DNA from: Arachis hypogaea
Lineage: Eukaryota > Streptophyta > Magnoliopsida > Fabales > Fabaceae
Length of the DNA: 64,000 bases
NCBI RefSeq assembly: GCF_003086295.3
Contig: NC_092046.1
Span: 106,557,363-106,621,362, forward strand
Direction: 5' to 3'
In this document: positions 34,170-45,717 of the stretch, piece after piece
How positions within the stretch are numbered: the first letter of the stretch is position 1
Layout of the letters: each line of letters opens with the position of its first letter
Notes under the pieces: generated by a model
What the model was told of the DNA's origin: nothing
Database searches by the model: none
Seen by the model: the letters and a program-made list of their open reading frames with translations, nothing else
Program-made: the position numbers and the translations under genes

Positions 34170-35812
34170 CACTCACCTTTGTCACTAACGTTGGACCAAG
34201 CCACCATTAGCTACGTTAGTTACATTAACGTGGAAGCTAACATGGAGGAAAGAAATGATGAGCCAACGTTAGTGACACTCACCTTTGTCACTAACGTTGG
34301 AGATGGCAATCACCACCACGTTAGTGGCCACGTTAATACAATTAACGTGAGGCACTAACGTGAGAAGGGGCATTTGGAGCGTTAGTGACAAAGGTAAGTG
34401 TCACTAACGCTCTCGAGGCTGAGGCATACCCACGTTAGGAGTCACGTTAGCCACACTAATGTGGGCTCTAACGTAGGGAGGAAGGGCAATAAGCAAACGT
34501 TATTGGAAAAGGTGAATGCCAATAACGTTTGCGAAGGACCAGGAGGCAACGTTAGTGGTCACGTTAGTGCCACTAACTTTGAAGTTAACGTGGACCATCT
34601 TGGGTTAGGAACATTAGTGAAAAAGGTGATCATCACTAACGTTCTCGAACCCACATTTTCACTTAACGTTAACACCACTAACGTCCTAACAAACGTCCAT
34701 GCCTAACTCACACTTTCTCTGCAAGCAAAGCTGAGCCCACTGAAAACTGCAACTGCTTCAACTAAAGATCCAAAGGCCCATATCCAAGACTTGAAGACCC
34801 AATTAGAAGATCAGAAGAGTAGTATATATAAGAGTAGTTTTGAACTAGTGAGAGAGCTTTTGGCATTTTGGAGAACTACACTCTGTATATTTTACTTTCT
34901 CTGCAACTTCTAGTTTTAGTTTTCATAATGTATGTTACACTTATGCTTTCCATTCCCAGAGCTATGAACAACTAAACCCCTTTCATTGGGTTAGGGAGCT
35001 CTGTTGTAAATTGATGGATCAATAATAGTTTTCATTATTCTTCTTCTTTCTTTTCTCTTGGTTTTACTTGAAAGCTTTCAATCTTCATCCTATTGGGTAG
35101 TTATCTTGGAAAAGAAGCTATTCATACTTGGATCTCTTCGGACCTTGGAAGAGGAATGAAGAGATCATGCTAGAAATGCTTTCTCATGTTGGACCAAATT
35201 GGGGTTTGGATGGATACAGTGACATATAATCCTACCAATACTTTGATTTGGGAATACATGTGGTATAATCAGTGACCATACTTCATCTCTTCTCATGAGC
35301 AATTAGACCAAGGAATTGGCTATTGATCAAGATTTGAGAGATTAGGTTGCCAAGGAATTGGAATCCAATCATTTAAGATTGCCAAGGAGATCAATGAATG
35401 CATTGATTGAGGAAGAGATGAGAATAAACTTGATCTGGAGAATACAACATCTCCTGAGCCCAATGAATCCCCCATTTCTGATCTTACCCATTCTCTTTAC
35501 TTTCTGCCATTTACTTTTATGTTCATCTTCCCCATTCCCCATTTAAGATTCAGCAATTTACTTTCCGTCATTTACATTCAGTTCTTTATTTCCAGCATTT
35601 ACATTTTCTGTCATTTACTTTCCTGCCATTTAACTTCCTGCAATTCTCAAATCAAATTCTGCTTAGCTCAACTAGAACATTCCTCCAATTAAAGTTGCTT
35701 GACCAATCAATCCCTGTGGGATTCGACCTCACTCTATTGTGAGTTTTTACTTGACGATAATTCGGTATACTTGCCGAGGAAAATCTGTTGAGAGACAAGT
35801 TTCCGTGCATCA

Positions 35813-35954
35813 CGCATCGCTGGTCATCTTCGCGTCTCACGCGTACGCGTCAGGCACCTGCATGCGTCGCCGTGCAAAACTCAAATTCACGCGCAAGCGT
35901 GAGCCGTGCATGCACGTCGCTTTTCGCTGGTTATCTCCTTTATTTCTTGTGCTC
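35813..35954 (-). repeat. Element 1 5' LTR, piece 2 (between Elements 2 and 5)
   Basis: Includes the duplicated CGCAT (35813-35817), then the rest of the ACGCGTACGCGT array (CACGCGTACGCGTCAGG, CACGCGCAAGCGTGAG). Ends in TGCTC (35950-35954), the Element 5 target duplication. No gene. Confidence 0.75.
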
Positions 35955-37225
35955 TGATAAACGACTATTTTATGGTTTATCTTGTGCTCAATTGAGTGGT
36001 TTTTATTAACTCTTTACCCACTTATTCATACTATTTGCATGGTTTTTCATTTGCCTTCCTAATTATGTGCTTTGATTGAAAACGTGCTTCTTTGGACTTA
36101 TAATTGCTAATAATAATCCTCTCTTATTACCATTAGATGCCTTGATATGTGTGTTAAGTGATTTCAGAGATTACAGGGCAAGAATGGCTTGGAGGATGGA
36201 AAGGAAGCATGCAAAAGTGGAAGGAATACAAGAAGTTGGAGAAATTGCTAAGCTGTCCAGCCTGACCTCTTCGCAATCAAACGGCTATAACTTTAGCTAT
36301 AGAGGTCCAAACGATGCGGTTTTAGTTGCGTTGGAAAGCTAACGTCCGGGGCTTCGATTTGATATATAATATGCCATAGTTCCCCTGACGCTAGGCAACG
36401 CGACCGTGTGATCCATGCGGCTGCGTCGCAGTGACGAGAAACCAGTGTGGCAAAATTCGAAACCAGCGAATTCTAGACTATTTTTGACCCAGTTTGCGGC
36501 CCAGAAAACACAGATTAGAGGCTATAAAGTGGGGGATTGCATCCATTCATAAGGAGGCTCTAATAATCCACTTTTCATGTTTTAGATGTAGTTTTAGAGA
36601 GAGATGCTCTCTCTCTCTTAGGATTAGGATTTAGGATTTCTCTTAGTTTTTAAGAGTGACTCTCGATCCAGGTTCAATATTCCTTTTTCTTCATATTTCT
36701 CTTTTACATTCAGATACTCTAATGCTTTTATTTGTATGTGACTTATATTGCCCAATTGGCTTATGAACTTTTCCATGTTAGATTTTACTACTTTGAATGT
36801 ATTTTATCTGAGGTATTTCAGATATTTGTGATTTTAATTTAGCTTTCTACATTCTTGGCTTTGGTTAAGAAATTAGTAACTCAGGATAACTAAGTCCGGA
36901 CTTCCAATTTCTAATACCTTGCTAAGAGTTCATTTTTATTGTTATTATTTTATTTCCTCTGCCATTTACTATTGTTGCTTCTTATCTTATACATTAATAA
37001 AACCCCAAAACATACTTTTTTCCATAACCAATAATAAGAACATACCTCCCTGCAATTCCTTGAGAAGACGACCCGAGGTTCGAATACTCGGTTATCAATT
37101 TTAAAGGGGTTTGTTATTTGTGACAACCAAAACGTTTGTACGAAGGGATTTCTATCGGTTTAGAGACTATATCTACAACGCGACTGTTTTTATGAAATTC
37201 TTTACTGGCAAAAATCCTAACGTCA
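35955..37225 (+). repeat. Element 5 5' LTR
   Basis: TGATAAACGACTATTTTATGG start (one base off the inverted repeat of Element 4). CpG cluster near 36388-36437, TATAAAG at 36523-36529, end AACGTCA. Confidence 0.92.
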
Positions 37226-37228
37226 AAA

Positions 37229-37246
37229 TGGCGCCGTTGCCGAGAA
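37229..37246 (+). other. Element 5 primer-binding site, two substitutions
   Basis: TGGCGCCGTTGCCGAGAA: the last positions differ from the tRNA-Asp complement (GGGGA to GAGAA, both G to A). Leader 37247-37809 is low-complexity A/T (TTCAAAATTTAAATT-type repeats) without a gene. Confidence 0.85.
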
Positions 37247-37809
37247 ATTGCAAACGTGTGCCTTATTATTGGTTATTGTAAATATTTTTTTTTTATTTTT
37301 TCTTGTTTATTTGTTTTATTTTTGTTTTTATTTTTGCTTTTCCGTAAATTAAGAGGTTATTTGTTTTTATTTAGTTATTAAAAAAAAATTTCAAAAATTT
37401 GTTCTTAGTGTTCATCTTGATCTTCAAGTTGTTCTTCACGTTCATCTTGACCTTCAAGCTGTTCTTAGTTGTTTTCTTCGTTTGGATCTAAAAATTTGAA
37501 ATTTGGTGTCATTTTATTGTTTTTCCATTTCCTCATTAAATTCAAAAATATTTTTAATTAATTTTTTCGAAAAAAAAAATTTCAGATTTTTATTTTTAAA
37601 ATTTCTTATCTTATCTTATCTTATTTCAAAAATCAAATTTCAAAATTTAAATTTAAAAAATTTTCAAAATTTAAATTTAAAAATTTTCAAAGTTCAAAAA
37701 TTCAAATTTCAAAAATTTAAAATTCAAATTTCAAAATTTAATTTTCAATTTCAAAATTTAAATAACCTTTTAATTTAAAATTTTTTTTTTTTAATTTTTA
37801 TTTGCCACT

Positions 37810-39261
37810 ATGAACTCCCACCCTTTTGGCTATGAGTCTGGTTACAAGAATGTTGCAGGAAGAAGAAATTACAATGAGAACAGGCATCAAGGTTGGAACA
37901 ATCAAAGATGGGAGGAGCCACAAGGATTTGATCAACCCTCATGGCAACAACCACCTCCAGTGGACTATCAACAACCACCACCATATGCCTATGAACCCTT
38001 TCCTCAACACAACTTTGAACTACCACACTCACAAGCCAACTACCACCATTCACCTCCATATGACCCTAACCCTCAACCACCATACCAACCACCTTATGAG
38101 CCATATGAACCATATATAGAACTACCCCAATTCCAATCCACTCACTCCCAACCACCACCGCTTCTCTATGTCCTGTCCAAATCCAGCAACCCGAGAAGCA
38201 GAGGTTCGCCTAAAAGAAACAGTGGATAGATTTCAGGCAACCATTCATCAATTGGGGCAAGCAATAATGAGTCAATTAGCTTCCCGACGTTCGGACACTC
38301 AAGGAACCCCATGGCTTCATGTGGGCAATCTAATGAAGAACGTAGTATGAAGGAGATACTAAAAACTCCAGTGAACAGTACGGAGCATGACTTTGTACTG
38401 GAACAAGTAGAGGAAGCCGGAATTATTGAAGAAGAAGAAGTGGTTGAAGACTTAGGAGATGCAGAACCTCCAAGGGAAAGTCCAGTCATAGAGCCTCCTT
38501 CCAAGACGGTTGAAATTGATGCTGAGGAGGGTGTACAACCTCCAAAGCATATCATAGTTGAAGACTTGGAAGAGGTTGATCAAGAGATGGAGATTCAAGA
38601 AGAAGAAGCACAACCTCCCATGCCCTTGGAAAGCAATGAAGAGGAGATTGAATTGAAAGAGAGCTACCAAGAGGAAGAGGTTGAAATTGAAGAAGCTTGC
38701 AAAGAGGTGGTAGTTATCAGAAAAGAGCACAAGGGAGTGGAGCTTGCAATTTCATTAAAAATACCTCCCCCTAAGTTGCCATCATCCTTCACAACATTCA
38801 AGTCGGTAGAATTCATATCCCATAGCTTTCTAATCCCACTTTAATATGGGCTACTGGAGACGGATGGTCAACTTAGAGCTCTTTGTGGCATTAAGAGTAA
38901 GAGGAAGATGGCCAGTGATAAGAATTGTCAAGCAAGGTTCAACATGGTTGTGTGCTCAAAGTTTAAATGCAAAAGTTGGTGTAAAGCTCAACTGAATGGG
39001 TCTAGGAAGTTGTTTGGCCGCTTACGTGAGAATTCAGACTGCTTGCCACCCGGAGGGAACAATATTGCTCAACCAAAAGACGGGTGCAAAGGCAAGGTCT
39101 GGGACCCCGGAATCCATTCTATCAATCACCATTGTTGGGGCCTGGTCACTTGCTTTAACTTACTTGAAGGCTTTCTGCGCCTAGTTTGGGACCCCAGAGG
39201 TTACTGGAATCACAAACATTGGTGGAGATTCCTGGATGAATACAAGCATAAGCCACCATAA
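37810..39261 (+). pseudogene. Element 5 conserved ORF of unknown function, frameshifted
   Basis: Homologue of 14728-16218. ATG at 37810 (MNSHPFGYESGYKNVAGRR), Pro/Gln/Tyr-rich zone intact to about 38160. A deletion then moves the frame (38168-38310), and a one-base difference at CCCCATGG (Element 4 has CCCTCATGG) restores it. The acidic zone and start of the C-terminal zone are open at 38311-38844; one TAA, then 38845-39261 with KSWCKAQLNGSRKLFG, LVWDPRGYW and KHWWRFLDEYKHKPP. Trp and Lys positions of the C-terminal zone agree with Element 4; several Cys also agree. Function not recognised; it replaces gag-pol in position. Confidence 0.65.
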
Positions 39262-39310
39262 CAGGGAGCTCACCAAGTGTCCAACTTAAGGACTTTAACT
39301 GAAAGTGCTA

Positions 39311-39328
39311 GGTGGGAGACAACCCACT
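39311..39328 (+). ncRNA. Conserved post-ORF hairpin, Element 5 version
   Basis: GGTGGG-AGACAA-CCCACT, as in Element 4 except that the outer pair is G-T (G-U in RNA). Preceded by CTGAAAGTGCTA. Confidence 0.55.
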
Positions 39329-39476
39329 ATGGTATAATCGTTCCTTTTTCATTTTTATTTAGTTTTATTTGTTTTTGAGTTTCATTTTATTTTATTATAT
39401 TGAACCTGGAGTTTTGCATCACATTCACATTAACAGTGCATTCTGCATTTTTTTTCAGATTATACAAAAAAAAAAT

Positions 39477-40036
39477 CACGCACGCGATGCGGCAGCGTCG
39501 CTGACGCGTCCGCGTCACTAGTGCGTTGGGGAGAAAATAATAGAACAGAGAGTTACACAGGAGCAGCGCTGGAGGCGCGCCATTAGCACAAATTGACTCC
39601 ACGCGACCGCGTCGATGACGCGTCCGCGTCATTTGGAAAAATAGCCTCCCACGCGACCGCGTCACCCACGCGGCCGCGTGACATGAAATCGGTGTAAAAA
39701 GGGTATATGGCAGAAAGTTGAGCTGGAGTTGGGCTGGACTCGTGCTGGAAGCCCAAGCCCTACCACGTGAACGCGTGCCCCACGCGAACGCGTGCCCCAC
39801 GCGAACGCGTGCCCCACGCGTCCGCGTCATTTTTAAAAAGAAAGGCCACTCGCGCGATCGCGTCACCCTGGATTTTGGCAAATACCAAGTTTCGAACAGA
39901 GAGTTGTGCGACCGCGAGGCTGCACTCGCGCCACTAGCACAAATCAAGTCACGCGATCGCATGCCCCATGCGTCCGCGTCGCCTAACCTTATTGCGCACC
40001 ACGCGATCGCGTCACCCACGCGTCCGCGTCGCCAGC
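39477..40036 (+). repeat. CpG-rich palindromic array in Element 5
   Basis: Units CACGCGACCGCGT, CACGCGAACGCGT (three in a row near 39777-39812), CACGCGATCGCGT and ACGCGTCCGCGT. Same location and motif as in Element 4 but a different number and order of units. Followed by a pyrimidine-rich tract (40060-40200). Confidence 0.88.
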
Positions 40037-42385
40037 GTCACACAACCTATCCAGATTAGTGCCAATTATCTTATTTTTCTTTTTCAATCCTAATTTCATC
40101 TATCTTTTCTTCTTTCTTCTTTCTTTCTCTCCTTCTTCCCCTCTACTCTTCTATCCCTTTAATTTAATGCATTTATTTGTTCTTTCCTTTTTTCTTTTTC
40201 AATTCTTTTTCATGCATTTTTATGTTGGTGTTGGAGTTTTATTTGGATAAGTGCCTTAATTTATTTGAGCAGATGGCTATTCGGAGGAGAGATTTGACAA
40301 TTGACATTTATTCATGGCTCTCATATACATTTGGATTACATTATTTTCATCCCTATTTTAACTTGCACACCCAGTGTTTGTGAAAAAGCTTTTATGGCAT
40401 TTTAAATCTTATTTTATTTTACTCTCTCACTTGCATGCCTCTTTTTCACAATACTTGTGCTCCATATGTATTTGGGATTATCATTCACAATTGTCATCAT
40501 TACACATGCTCTTTAATTTAGCACATTTATTACTTGATGCTTGAGCTATGCTTCTCATGCCTATTATTTGCATGTTTTTATCCTCTTGCATCTTATTATT
40601 TTGAATTGCCCCTTTTCTGATCTTTATTGTTGTCTTTCCTACATGTTGTAGCTACCATGTAGTTGGGCTATCATCTTTCCTTTGGCATTCCTTATCACTT
40701 GAAATTTCCTCCCTTCCAGTCTTAGTTTTCTATATTTTACACTCTTCCTTTTTCTTCTTCCTTAGGCATGGGTACCAAGAAAGAAAAAAGAGAAGGCCAC
40801 TGACAAGACACCAGCAAGGAAAGGAACCAAGAGATCTCCAACTAAGGCACCTCCATCTACAAGCGTCAGTTGGAGCAACCCGTCCACCTGCACATCTCAG
40901 CATGCACCGAGGATGGTGCAATCTATAAGTGTGGAGAGGTCGATACCGATCTCCATGGGTTAGTTACTTTTCTATCTCAACACCAATGATTTATTTTCCT
41001 TATTCATTGTTGCATTTGCATGTTTGATTGCATATTTGTTTAATTTCTTGCATATTTTACCACTTGGTTGAAGTAATATTTTCTTTTTCAAGAAAATTTT
41101 TAGAAAATTTCACTAATTTGAATAAAATTTAATGTTACACTTGTTTGAAGAGATATTATACTGGAACATGGTTTAGAGCTCGAACACACAAAACCTGTGA
41201 GATTTTGAGCCTATTTGAATTGGTTGTATTTTTCAACCAACATTTTATTTTTGATGTGTGTTTTTCTCTCTAAAATTGTGATCTTTGTCTTGCTTGATTC
41301 TATATTTCCATGATTTGATGTATGCATACACTTACATGATTGAGGCCTTTGTTTCACTGAGCTTACATACCCATATGGCCATACCTTTCATTATCCCTTG
41401 CAAACCAATTTGAGTCTATTATACCCCTTTGTTCTTTACTTTAGCACATCATTAACTCTAAGCGGAAAACAATAATGTCCTTAATTTGAATCCTTGGTTA
41501 GCTTAGACTAGTGAGAGTGCTCATGAATTAAGTGTGGGAAAAAGTGGGTTTAGAAACATTTGGTTTGAGAATTGAGTATGTTAGAATTTTCTGAAAATGT
41601 GAAAGAATGTTGAGAATATGTTCTTGCATTCAATACTTTAATCATATGCATTGAGAAAAACAAAAGAAAAAAAAGAAAAAAATAATGTAAAAAAAAAGAA
41701 AAATAAAAGAAAAATAAAGGAGAAAAAGAAAAGAAAAAGAGTAAATAAGTAAAAGGGGACAAAATGCTCCAAAGTAAGTGGTGAAAGCAATGCATATGTA
41801 CTGTACTTAAAATTAGGATGCATGAATATGTGAAAACATGGTTAATGGATAGTTAAGGGTGGTATTATGATTACATGGATTGTCTAAAGTTAGGTGGAAA
41901 GTTTAAGTTAATTAAGGATTCAGATTTTAGTCCACTTGGCCAAATACAATCCTACCTTGACCCTAACCCCATTACAACTCTTAAAAGACCTCTTGATATG
42001 TGTATCTGTGCATCAAATTTATGTTGATTGTTAGATGAAGAGCAAGCCTTAGAAAGCAAGGTTAGTAGAGAATTGAGAGAATCGAACCTTAAACACTTGA
42101 GTGATTAGAGTGTATACACTACCAGTAAGGGTTCGATGCTCAATTCCTTGTTCCCTGCTTTCATGAGCTATTTTCTTCTTGCAAGTCTATTTGTACTTCA
42201 TTTTCATGATTTGAATTAGTGAAATCCAGTTCATATTTATTCTTGGAGAACTTATTTACTCTTAACCAAGTAAGTAAAAGCATTTAGCATGTAGTTGCAT
42301 TCATAGGTTGCATTTCATACATTCTACCATTCCTCTTCATCTTTATAGTTTCTCTTGAGTTTAGCATGAGGACATGCTAATGTTT
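40037..42385 (+). other. Element 5 3' non-coding region with micro-ORF remnant and internal polypurine copy
   Basis: A TTCTTCTTCCTTAGGC acceptor-like stretch precedes ATG at 40769, whose frame stops after eleven codons although the downstream text (ACCAGCAAGGAAAGGAACC) matches the Element 4 micro-ORF. AAGTGTGGAGAGGT at 40927-40940 is the internal polypurine copy and AAGTGTGGGAAAAA near 41530 a third. A-rich run at 41655-41745. No other gene. Confidence 0.6.
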
Positions 42386-42399
42386 AAGTGTGGGGAGGT
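42386..42399 (+). other. Element 5 polypurine tract
   Basis: AAGTGTGGGGAGGT directly before the 3' LTR start TGATAAACC; preceded by ATGAGGACATGCTAATGTTT. Confidence 0.85.
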
Positions 42400-43673
42400 T
42401 GATAAACCACTATTTTATGGTTTATCTTGTGCTCAATTGAGTGGTTTTTATTAACTCTTTACCCACTTATTCATACTATTTGCATGGTTTTTCATTTGCC
42501 TTCCTAATTATGTGCTTTGATTGAAAATGTGCTTCTTTGGACTTATAATTGCTAATATTAATCCTCTCTTATTACCATTAGATGCCTTGATATGTGTGTT
42601 AAGTGATTTCAGAGATTACAGGGCAAGAATGGCTTGGAGGATGGAAAGGAAGCATGCAAAAGTGGAAGGAATACAAGAAGTTGGAGAAATTGCTAAGCTG
42701 TCCAGCCTGACCTCTTTGCACTCAAACGGCTATAACTTTAGCTACAGAAGTCCAAACGACGCGGTTCTAGTTGCGTTGGAAAGCTAACGTCCGGGGCTTC
42801 GATTTGATATATAATATGCCATAGTTTCCCTGAAGCTAGGTGGCGCGATCGCGTGATCCATGTGGCTGCATCGCAGTGACGAAAAATCAGCGTGACAAAA
42901 TTCGAAACCAGCGAATTCTGGACTGTTTTTGACCCAGTTTGCGGCCCAGAAAACACAGATTAGAGGCTATAAAGTGGGAGATTGCATTCATTCATAAGGA
43001 GGCTCTAATAATCCACTTTTCATGTTTTAGATGTAGTTTTAGAGAGAGAGGCTCTCTCTCTCTCTTAGGATTAGGATTTAGGATTTCTCTTAGTTTTTAA
43101 GAGTGACTCTCGATCCAGGTTCAATATTCCTTTTTCTTCATATTTCTCTTTTACTTTCAGATACTCTAATGCTTTTATTTGTATGTGACTTATGTTGCCC
43201 AATTGGCTTATGAACTTTTCCATGTTAGATTTTACTACTTTGAATGTATTTTATCTGAGGTATTCCAAATATTTGTGATTTTAATTTAGCTTTCTACATT
43301 CTTGGCTTTGGTTAAGAAATTAGTAACTCAGGATAACTAAGTCCGGACTTCCAATTTCTAATACCTTGCCAAGAGTTCATTTTTATTGTTATTATTTTAT
43401 TTCCTCTGCCATTTACTATTGTTGCTTCTTATCTTATACATTAATAAAACCCCAAAACATACTTTTTTTCTATAACCAATAATAAGAACATACCTCCCTG
43501 CAATTCTTTGAGAAGACGACCCGAGGTTCAAATACTCGGTTATCAATTTTAAAGGGATTTGTTATTTGTGACAACCAAAACGTTTGTACGAAGGGATTTC
43601 TGTCGGTTTAGAGACTATATCTACAACGCGACTGTTTTTATGAAATTCTTTACTGGCAAAAATCCCAACGTCA
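42400..43673 (+). repeat. Element 5 3' LTR
   Basis: 1274 bp, same order as the 5' LTR with scattered substitutions; the terminal inverted repeat GATAAACCA...TGGTTTATC is intact here. TATAAAG at 42968. TGCTC duplication follows. Confidence 0.92.
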
Positions 43674-43678
43674 TGCTC

Positions 43679-43944
43679 CTTCCATTTTTGCAAGCTTCCT
43701 TTCCATTCTCTAGGCCATTCATGCCCTATAAAGTCTGAAAATACTTAACGCACAAATCACGGCATCGAATGGTATAAAGGGAATTAAAAATATACAATTT
43801 AAAGGCTTAGGAAGCAAGTTTTCAATCATATAACAAAATTGGAAAGGAATTGTAAAATCATGCAAAATGTATGAATAAATGTGCAAAGACTTGATAAAAC
43901 CACTCAATTGAACACAAGATAAACCATAAAATAGTGGTTTATCA
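43679..43944 (-). repeat. Element 1 5' LTR, piece 3 (U3 end)
   Basis: Minus strand begins TGATAAACCACTATTTTATGG at 43944, the LTR start of the Element 4/5 family, and continues with CACTCAATTG-type sequence. No gene. Closes Element 1. Confidence 0.8.
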
Positions 43945-45717
43945 ATGGGCTATAACTTGGCCTTCAAAGATTGGATTCAAGTGAATTTTATCTTAAATTA
44001 AAGGTAGTTAAGAGAGCTTTAAAATGGTATAAAGATGAATGAAATTAGAATTTTGTAGAGAAAGTTATGGATGTTGGAATTTAGGGTCAGAAATTTGAAT
44101 TATGTGATATTGCAGAAACTTGAAAACCTGGTGTGTGTGCCCACGCACACACCCTGTGCGCATGCTCAGACCAGAGCGAGTGTTTCAACTCGTGCGTATG
44201 CACAAGGGGGTGTGTGCACACACACCATGGGAAATTTACAAGTTGTGCATATGCACAACATCATGCGTACGCACACTATCACGCGTACGCACAAACCAAG
44301 AAACCTTGCTGGTGCATGCGTACACACAACACCATGCATACGCACAAGCCTTATTTTTCAATAAAAACTCTATTTTTTACTATTTTACCTTTCTGACAAG
44401 CTTGTAAACTTCCGTGACGCTTGTTTAAGATCCCCTACTAGTATTTATGCTTTGAAATAAGGGAAAACACAATAAGTGAACTTAAGTGGGTATTTGCTGT
44501 TATGAATTAGAGACGGTGACTTAGGCTTGGGATAAACTGTGGATGAAATAACTTGAGTAAATTGGAGGAGTGTTGAGATAATGATGTACTGAGACAAATG
44601 AATGATTGCAGTTGATAAGATCAACGAGATAAGTATCAATGAACTTGCACTATATGAACGGTAATCACTGAGAATGATTATATATTATTGATATACTGAG
44701 ATTGATGAGTTGTTATGCGCCTGGCAAGGATGGTGGTTAATCCCACTTGTCGAGGTCACGGCACCGGCGTAAGGATGGTGGTTAATCTCGCTTACGTTGA
44801 GATGTGATGTCTGAGACTGAGTATCCTGCTCGCATCCTTTCAAGTCGCAAGAGTGTGCTGGGTACTATATCCCTAAATAGTGGGTCGGGCACTATATCCC
44901 TGCGGTACCAATTATTCGTGACTAAAAGGAGACATCTCAAGGGGATGTGTCGAGTTGGCAGTTGAATCGACAAGTGATATCATAGCCAATAGGACAAACA
45001 TACATCATGTGCATGTTCTATGTGTTTTCTTGCTTTGTCTAATTGCATCTTTTGCCTAAATGTATAACATGCTTACTTGCTTCTTGAATTACCTGCTGTA
45101 TATATATATTACTTGTGTTTTACTTGTCTGAAATTATCTGTGTTTTCTGCTAGGATTGAGGAGGTTTGGTAGGCAGTGGCGATGGGATCGCATGGAGTTT
45201 AGGATGGCAAAGGTTGTGGGACAACGGTGTTTATGTTAGTTACAAATCCCTTAAGATAGATAACCCTTTTATGGTTTAAGTTTACTTTAAGTTTGAATTT
45301 TATGCAGGTGGGAAGTTCTAGGATTACCTTTAGCATCCCGGAACCTTATATCTTATCTATTGGGCACTATTACCATACTGAGAACCTCCGGTTCTCATAC
45401 CATATTATGTTGTTTTTCAGATGCAAGTCGCAACCCACCTCGGTGAGTTTCGGGATGGTGACAGAGCGGAGGATCTTTCTTACCTTACATATTTTGTTCA
45501 TTATGGTATAGTTATACTCTCACTTTTGTATACGATATCTTGTTGCCTTGGAGGCATACTTTGAGAGTTAGGATGTTGTTGTTTTATTCCAAAAAAAAAA
45601 AAATTCTGTTGTATTCTGTTTGAGCTAGCCGTCCTAAACTCCGCAGGCTGTGCCTAGTTCTCTCTTGTATACTCTATATATATGTCCACTTTGATTATCT
45701 TGTATCCATGATCCTTT
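43945..45717 (+). repeat. Chromovirus-like LTR fragment hosting Element 1
   Basis: Non-coding, no gag or pol. Contains GATGGTGGTTAAT repeats (44728 and 44776), GGCACTATATCCCTG, and near its 3' part GAGAACCTCCGGTTCTCATA with TTTTTCAGATGCAAG. I recognise these from long LTRs of legume Ty3/gypsy chromoviruses (memory only). Related sequence appears on the other strand in 62872-64000. The left end was cut by Element 1. Confidence 0.55.
44135..44350 (+). repeat. Array of TGCGTACGCACA-like palindromes in the chromovirus-like LTR
   Basis: About ten units: GTGTGTGCCCACGCACAC, TGTGCGCATGC, CGTGCGTATGCACA, TGTGTGCACACACA, TGTGCATATGCACA, CATGCGTACGCACA, CACGCGTACGCACA, CATGCGTACACACA, CATGCATACGCACA. 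Long reading frames across it are a by-product of the stop-poor repeat. Confidence 0.8.

Larger units (their letters stand above)
3136..35812 (+). mobile_element. Element 2: RT-less Athila-like LTR retrotransposon with gag-PR and ORF2
   Basis: LTRs start TGATGC[T/C]AGGGCATTTTGG at 3136 and 22858 and end CGTGCATCA at 8443 and 35812. The target duplication is CGCGT (3131-3135) against CGCAT (35813-35817), one CpG transition apart. With later insertions removed, the LTRs are about 2206 and 2219 bp and the internal part about 6.6 kb. It encodes gag plus protease and a second ORF, but the region for RT, RNase H and the integrase core is absent; only an integrase-tail remnant remains. This resembles non-autonomous gag-carrying elements that use enzymes from a relative. 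Three nested insertions break it: 5016-8112, 13001-20818 and 23439-34169. Confidence 0.85.
22858..35812 (+). repeat. Element 2 3' LTR (split by Element 3)
   Basis: Left piece 22858-23438 and right piece 34175-35812 join to about 2219 bp matching the 5' LTR. The right piece lacks the solo LTR and so shows the empty site at 35480-35490. TATA-like TATATATAAG at about 34813. Confidence 0.88.
35955..43673 (+). mobile_element. Element 5: RT-less LTR retrotransposon, relative of Element 4
   Basis: 7719 bp, exact TGCTC duplication (35950-35954 and 43674-43678). LTRs of 1271 bp (35955-37225) and 1274 bp (42400-43673) share their first several hundred bases with Element 4 but lack a block of about 190 bp further in and end AACGTCA instead of CTCATCA. 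Same internal order as Element 4: leader, ORF, hairpin, CpG palindrome array, internal polypurine copy, 3' region, polypurine tract. It represents a second subfamily of the same non-autonomous type. Confidence 0.9.
1..43944 (-). mobile_element. Element 1: Ty3/gypsy LTR retrotransposon, truncated by window edge and split by nested insertions
   Basis: Outermost element of the left nest. On the minus strand it reads LTR, tRNA-Asp-type primer site, gag, and leaves the window at base 1. Its single visible LTR is divided by Element 2 (3136-35812) and Element 5 (35955-43673). Removing these and their target duplications leaves about 1475 bp, close to the 1462-1465 bp LTRs of Element 4, and the LTR starts (minus strand) with the same TGATAAACCA motif. 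The right edge is at 43944, so the target duplication would be ATGGG (43945-43949); its partner lies outside the window. Family relationship to Elements 4 and 5 is seen in the LTR ends; lineage (Athila/Tat-like) is inferred from the primer site and gag. Confidence 0.8.

Noticed and set aside
44071..44407. Three overlapping open frames of about 90 codons
   Set aside because: They exist because the TGCGTACGCACA repeat lacks stops in all frames; no start context, homology or conserved frame.
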